A DNA stretch of 64,000 nucleotides, taken from contig NZ_RCWB01000012.1 in assembly GCF_018448885.1 (NCBI RefSeq), positions 1 through 64,000 on the forward strand, given 5' to 3'. The position numbers and the translations under genes were made by a program. Below are positions 59,885 through 64,000 of the stretch, one piece after another. Source of the DNA: Photorhabdus caribbeanensis (GTDB lineage Bacteria > Pseudomonadota > Gammaproteobacteria > Enterobacterales > Enterobacteriaceae). Positions within the stretch are counted from its first letter, which is position 1. The number at the start of each line of letters is the position of its first letter. Under the pieces are notes generated by a model that did not search any database, was not told the origin of the DNA, and saw nothing but the letters and a program-made list of their open reading frames with translations.

Positions 59885-61114
59885 CTACAATTCTCTAATG
59901 CCTTCGATTGGTGCTGATGCGGCTGCGCGATGTGATGGATATACACCAAACACGACGGTGATAAAGCAGGCTGCGAGGGAAGCGAGTAAAAAGGAATAGA
60001 AAGAGAAGCCAACCGCAATATCAAATAGTAATAAAATTCTGAAACCGATAAATGAGAATAACAGCCCTAATAGTGTTCCCAATAGTGAAATCAAAAATGC
60101 TTCGGTAAGAAACTGGTAAAAAATGTCGGAATAACTGGCTCCTACGGCAAGCCGTATACCAATCTCTCTTCTACGTTCTCTGACACTGATGAGAATGGTA
60201 TTCATGACACTGACACCTGCAACAAAGAGGGTCACTGATGATATCGACAATAGGAAAAGGTTAATTTTTGATTGGGTTTCATGCAACGTTTTCAACAATT
60301 CCGTGGTGTTGCGTATCTCATAGTTTTGTTGATGTTTAAACCGTGACAACCGTTGTTCAACAGCGTATTTAACCGGCTCAATATGAGAGGCATCTTTGGC
60401 TTTCAACACCATGCCGCTAGGCGGCGTATGACCGAACAGCCGTACCAGATAGCTGTTGCTTGGCAAAAATGCGGCATCATCGACGCCGGCATCCATACCT
60501 TCGCCTTTCTGAGCTAAGATACCAATAACTTGCATCGAGATGTCGTTAATCTTGATGCGTTGCTCAAACGCGGTTTCTTTTTGTGGAAAAAGTCGTTCGG
60601 CCAGAGATGCCCCCAAAACAACGACATTTGCCAGAGCAGCATTTTCTTGTGGTGTATAAAAACGTCCACGATCAATCACCAAATTACGGATAACCGCGAT
60701 ATCTGCATTGGCGCCAATCAATTGAACATCAGCAGAGCCTTGTGGAGAAACTATTGTTCCTGACGCAGTATAAAATAGAGTGCTGTGGCTGATATGTGGA
60801 TTACTTGAAAGTGACGTTATATCCTCTTGTGTTAGATAGTTATCATGGGAATCAAAAGCGCCGTTTTCCTGTCCCTTGTATTTTACTGAAATGATATTAC
60901 TTCCCATTGAAGAGACCATCTTAACAATATGATGCTTGGTTTCTGTGCCAATTGCTTGCATGATCACAATCGAAGCTACCCCGATGGCAATGCATAATAG
61001 AGTCAGGAAGACTCGTGTTTTATGTGCGGTAAGAGAGCGTATTGCCATCTTGAGGTTGAACAGGATAACCGTCGAATAAACATTGAATTTTAGGGTTATA
61101 TTATTCATGCTCAT
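59885..61114 (-). CDS. MacB/FtsX-type ABC transporter permease
   Basis: This 409-residue permease has one N-terminal membrane helix (TRVFLTLLCIAIGVASIVIM), a large MacB-PCD periplasmic domain (about 55-270) and three C-terminal helices of the FtsX domain with VSVMNTILISVRERRREIGIRLAVGA. In E. coli MacB the ATPase is fused to this part; here it is a separate gene overlapping by 4 bases. It would drive export or extraction of a substrate to an outer-membrane TolC-like channel. Confidence 0.9.
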   Translation of the reverse strand: MSMNNITLKFNVYSTVILFNLKMAIRSLTAHKTRVFLTLLCIAIGVASIVIMQAIGTETKHHIVKMVSSMGSNIISVKYKGQENGAFDSHDNYLTQEDITSLSSNPHISHSTLFYTASGTIVSPQGSADVQLIGANADIAVIRNLVIDRGRFYTPQENAALANVVVLGASLAERLFPQKETAFEQRIKINDISMQVIGILAQKGEGMDAGVDDAAFLPSNSYLVRLFGHTPPSGMVLKAKDASHIEPVKYAVEQRLSRFKHQQNYEIRNTTELLKTLHETQSKINLFLLSISSVTLFVAGVSVMNTILISVRERRREIGIRLAVGASYSDIFYQFLTEAFLISLLGTLLGLLFSFIGFRILLLFDIAVGFSFYSFLLASLAACFITVVFGVYPSHRAAASAPIEGIREL

Positions 61115-61776
61115 TGAGTCACCAGACAGCCATTATCTAAATATAGTTTGCGTTTGGCATATTTGGCGACAGTTTGATCATGTGTTACCAGGATGATACC
61201 GCATCCATTATGATGTAATTCAGTAAAAAGTTGCATGAGATTGGTCGCATTAACAGTATCTAACGCGCCGGTAGGTTCATCAGCAATAATAAACTTTGGA
61301 TTATTGATCAAGGCACGAGCGACAGCAACCCGTTGCTGTTCTCCTCCTGACAGATGGCGCGGGTATTTATCTAATAAATTGTTAAGCTGGAGGCGTTCGA
61401 TTAAGTAATGGAAATGTTCTCTGTCATAATCGAAGTTTCTTTTTAAGTAATACATGGGCATCAAGATATTTTCATCAATGCGGTAATTTTCCAGAAGATT
61501 ATAATTCTGAAAAACAAAACCAAAATATTTTCGCCGTAAAAGCGCCAATGAGTGAATCTTTTGCTGAGTCACAGTAAGATCATTAATAATATATTCTCCT
61601 GCACTGGCGATATCCAAAAGTCCTATTATATTCAATAAGGTACTTTTCCCTGATCCAGAGCGACCAAGAATAGCAACATAATCATTCTGGTCTATGGTTA
61701 AACAAATATCTTTCAGGATGAGATGCTGTTTACTCTCATTGCCGTAGGTTTTGCAGATATTATTTAGCGTTATCAT
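61111..61776 (-). CDS. MacB/LolD-type ABC transporter ATPase
   Basis: This 221-residue ATPase has Walker [10 protein letters not shown], signature [15 protein letters not shown], Walker [13 protein letters not shown] and H-loop VTHD. The signature [15 protein letters not shown] is typical of the MacB/LolD/FtsE branch. ATG at 61776 directly follows a G-rich ribosome-binding site in the end of the adaptor gene; the longer reading from 61866 is rejected. It forms one unit with the permease and the adaptor. Confidence 0.92.
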   Translation of the reverse strand: MITLNNICKTYGNESKQHLILKDICLTIDQNDYVAILGRSGSGKSTLLNIIGLLDIASAGEYIINDLTVTQQKIHSLALLRRKYFGFVFQNYNLLENYRIDENILMPMYYLKRNFDYDREHFHYLIERLQLNNLLDKYPRHLSGGEQQRVAVARALINNPKFIIADEPTGALDTVNATNLMQLFTELHHNGCGIILVTHDQTVAKYAKRKLYLDNGCLVTQ

Positions 61777-61777
61777 T

Positions 61778-62914
61778 CTACCCCCCAAGATTATCTTGTT
61801 TGGCAAGTACAACGATCTGCTCGTTATTCTGCAATCCACTGACAACGACTGAACGTCTTCCGTCATTATGACCGATCAGCAATTTTCTTACTACGATATC
61901 TCCATCTTTCATCTCACGTAAAAAATAGGTGGTTAGATCATCGTTCAAAGGTTGATGCCGTTTATTATTCAGTATGTCGCTAGGTATGGTCACTACTCCG
62001 GTGCTTTCGTGGGTTACAATAGTGACATCCGCACTCATACTCGGTTTGAGCAGGAAATTATCATTAGGGACATCAAAGAGCACCGTATAATAAACGGCAT
62101 TATTAATGAGATCGGGTTTATACATAATCTTCTTAACATTGCCGTGCCATATATGTTGATTTGCCCCATAGATTTTGAAGGAGGCTTTTTGCCCCGTCAT
62201 GATTTGGTTAATATCTGCTTCGGAAACTTTTGCATAAACCGTCATATTTTTGAGGTCGGCAATTTGCATGAGAACCGGTGTTTGTTGATTGACATTTAGT
62301 GTCTGCCCTGGGTCGACATGGATTGCAGTCACTACACCGGCAATGGGGGAATAGATTTGGGTATAACTGAGGCTGACTTCTTCACTATGTAAAATATGTT
62401 CATTCTGTCTGATATCTGCTTTGAGGCTTTCAATTCTTGCCTGGCTTTTTTTGACGCCAAAAGCAGCCTCATCCAGCAGTTGCTGACTGGTTGCGGAGCG
62501 TAGGTTAAGCTCTCTTTGGCGTTTTTCCGTGATGACCAGTAGTTGATAGGCGTATTGTTCTTCCTGCAACATGGCCCGTAATTTTTCTAGCCGCGCTCGG
62601 CTAGCCTCAACTTTAGTGCGATAAAAAGTATCGTCAATGCTGGCGACTAGTTTACCGGCTTCAACGATATCCCCGACCTCAACATATAATTTGGTTAACT
62701 GGCCTGAGATTTGGCTGCCGACATTGACCTGTCTGGTTGGTTGTATAACACCGGCAGCACTTACCGTCGTAATAACGTCACCTAACGTTCCGGTGACAAT
62801 TTGTTCCGTCATAGCCGCAGATGTTTTTTTGGGGCTAAAGTTGTTATAAAGCACGGCAAGAAAAACGATCATAACGATGGTGATAACAACCCATTTCTTT
62901 TTTTTGACCAGCAC
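61778..62914 (-). CDS. MacA-like periplasmic adaptor (HlyD/RND family)
   Basis: This 378-residue protein has an N-terminal membrane anchor (KKKKWVVITIVMIVFLAVL), lipoyl halves around a coiled coil (about residues 75-190) and NVGSQISGQLTKLYVEVGD typical of MacA-type adaptors. It links the MacB-like pair to an outer-membrane channel, probably TolC encoded elsewhere. It starts 24 bases after the condensation-protein stop, so export is in the same operon as the biosynthetic gene. Confidence 0.9.
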   Translation of the reverse strand: MLVKKKKWVVITIVMIVFLAVLYNNFSPKKTSAAMTEQIVTGTLGDVITTVSAAGVIQPTRQVNVGSQISGQLTKLYVEVGDIVEAGKLVASIDDTFYRTKVEASRARLEKLRAMLQEEQYAYQLLVITEKRQRELNLRSATSQQLLDEAAFGVKKSQARIESLKADIRQNEHILHSEEVSLSYTQIYSPIAGVVTAIHVDPGQTLNVNQQTPVLMQIADLKNMTVYAKVSEADINQIMTGQKASFKIYGANQHIWHGNVKKIMYKPDLINNAVYYTVLFDVPNDNFLLKPSMSADVTIVTHESTGVVTIPSDILNNKRHQPLNDDLTTYFLREMKDGDIVVRKLLIGHNDGRRSVVVSGLQNNEQIVVLAKQDNLGG

Positions 62915-62938
62915 AATCAGTATCCATTTTAATATTTG

Positions 62939-64000
62939 TTATCGTTCCGTATCGCCAGGCATTAGCTCATGCTGAGTGCCTATGCAATCCAATAAATTAA
63001 TCAAAAACAGCCCCATGTCGCTGATGATATCTTCAGAGAAAATATCATCATCGTAGAGCCATTCCAGCCCTATTCCGGTTGGCAAATTGATCAGTTCGAG
63101 CGCAATATCTCCTTTAGGTTTGAGCCCCTTGATTTTTTCCTTGGTGCAACGGGTTTCACCAAGATATAAACCAGTTTCAAACCCTATTTGGGAAGAAAAA
63201 TAATAAGTAACCTCTGGCAATTGCATACTGTGGTGGTGATGAAGGTGTTGTTTTAAATATGCCAATGAGATATTGGAATGAGTATTCGCGTCTGCCAGAA
63301 AATCGCGGACATACTTGGATACATTAATCAATGAAGTTTCCGCAGTAACGTAGGGCAGCAGTAGTGTTGTTGCGAAGCTGCCGACACTGTTAAACGATAT
63401 GGGAGGAACGCGGTTGGCACAAGGAATACCGACGATAATCTCATCTTTATTGAGTAATGAATTAATGGTTATCAGAAATGCGCCAATCACAATATGTTCC
63501 AGAGTTACCGCATGTTTTTTCTGCGTGCTGGATAGTGCGGCAATTAATTTAGGAGACAACGACATTGAATAACGTCGGCCCCGGCTCCTCTGATGAGCTT
63601 CTGATATATCATTACGCTGCCCGTCAACCGAAAGTACATTGAACAATTTTTCTGTCCAAAAATTTAATGTTTCGTCTGACATGCGTTGATTAATGACATT
63701 AATGCCTGCTTCCGTAGCAGCTTCAATCTTTGGTACAGTATCTGCATAAGCGGAAGATAATTTTTGCAACACATGAGCAATCGACATTCCGTCACAAAAT
63801 GCATGGTGGAAATTTAATAAAAGGTAGTGCTTATGTTCTGCTATTTTTAATAATTTAAAATATACCGGTGGATTATCTTGCAATGCCATCGGCTTAAATG
63901 CCATATCATTTAAGATCTTTCGTAATGAAATTTCAATATTGATGCCGGTAGCATGAGTTAAATCGATATATTCGAAAGGAAGATTCTCTTCGGTAGCCGG
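62939..64000 (-). CDS. NRPS condensation-domain protein (C-terminal part; 5' end beyond window)
   Basis: The frame is open to the right edge, so at least 353 residues are visible and the true start is outside. It contains a condensation domain with the active-site motif NFHHAFCDGMS (HHxxxDG), preceded by IDLTHATG and followed by later C-domain blocks such as VGIPCANRVPPISFNSVGSF. The stop follows directly after the domain, so it is either a free-standing C domain or the last domain of a larger NRPS. It would form an amide or ester bond between carrier-bound units, with the small carrier protein as probable partner. Confidence 0.88.
   Translation of the reverse strand, partial: PATEENLPFEYIDLTHATGINIEISLRKILNDMAFKPMALQDNPPVYFKLLKIAEHKHYLLLNFHHAFCDGMSIAHVLQKLSSAYADTVPKIEAATEAGINVINQRMSDETLNFWTEKLFNVLSVDGQRNDISEAHQRSRGRRYSMSLSPKLIAALSSTQKKHAVTLEHIVIGAFLITINSLLNKDEIIVGIPCANRVPPISFNSVGSFATTLLLPYVTAETSLINVSKYVRDFLADANTHSNISLAYLKQHLHHHHSMQLPEVTYYFSSQIGFETGLYLGETRCTKEKIKGLKPKGDIALELINLPTGIGLEWLYDDDIFSEDIISDMGLFLINLLDCIGTQHELMPGDTER

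Noticed and set aside
59851-60024. N-terminal extension of the carrier protein
   Set aside because: The extra 58 residues are read out of frame from the permease gene and have no homology; the ATG at 59850 gives a normal carrier protein.
1-64000. CRISPR arrays, tRNA or rRNA genes
   Set aside because: None was seen. The tandem repeats found are short and lack spacer structure, and no cloverleaf or rRNA signature was recognised.

Overview
The window looks like chromosomal DNA of an insect-pathogenic member of the Enterobacterales, most probably Photorhabdus (or the sister genus Xenorhabdus). The core genes are close in length and motif to their E. coli counterparts and keep recognisable E. coli neighbourhoods. 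The spaces between them are AT-rich and hold a 127-bp ERIC element, small toxin-antitoxin-type genes and secondary-metabolism islands, which is typical of that group. The genus call is an inference from gene content and style; no rRNA or tRNA gene is visible.

Layout. (1) 1-8705: the edge of an IS630-type transposase, small membrane proteins, the aromatic amino-acid exporter yddG, a MarA/SoxS-type regulator, a 47-codon mgrB starting with TTG, the aromatic amino-acid importer pheP, pagP, a cold-shock protein, a TPP riboswitch leading thiD, and fbaB. (2) 8706-10686: about 2 kb of very AT-rich DNA without genes. (3) 10687-22540: the CyaR small RNA (with a CRP site), trhP (yegQ), yegP, and the mdtABC-baeSR multidrug efflux operon, which lacks mdtD and has a BaeR box in front. 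(4) 22815-30400: a remnant of a Crp/Fnr regulator followed by an AT-rich, two-armed gene cluster: a Rid-family protein, two divergent EPSP-synthase homologues and an asparagine-synthetase-type amidotransferase on one arm, and an ATP-grasp ligase and EamA exporter on the other. I match it to no known pathway and consider it the best candidate for an undescribed biosynthetic system. (5) 30437-38962: yfgG, ppx-ppk, speG, an ERIC element, purN-purM (PurR operator), upp, uraA. (6) 39040-44868: accessory DNA with a MazEF-type toxin-antitoxin pair, two overlapping unknown genes, a lic/cel-type PTS operon behind a CRP-S-like site, and an unknown protein. (7) 45203-53768: hda (probable CTG start), yfgD, bepA, perM, bcp, gcvR, dapA, bamC, a Fic-gene remnant, purC. 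(8) 53807-64000: an exporter and NRPS-type island: a heterodimeric ABC exporter, a small overlapping bicistron, an alpha/beta hydrolase, a lone carrier protein, a MacAB-like export set, and an NRPS condensation protein running off the right edge.

How the genes work together. Regions 1, 3, 5 and 7 are conserved housekeeping blocks: aromatic amino-acid transport, envelope remodelling tied to PhoPQ (mgrB, pagP), thiamine salvage, BaeSR envelope stress, polyphosphate, purine and pyrimidine supply, and outer-membrane assembly. Regions 4 and 8 are islands inserted between these blocks (between mdtABC-baeSR and ppx-ppk, and after purC). Each couples small-molecule assembly enzymes to dedicated exporters. 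All calls come from reading the sequence; no database search was run.
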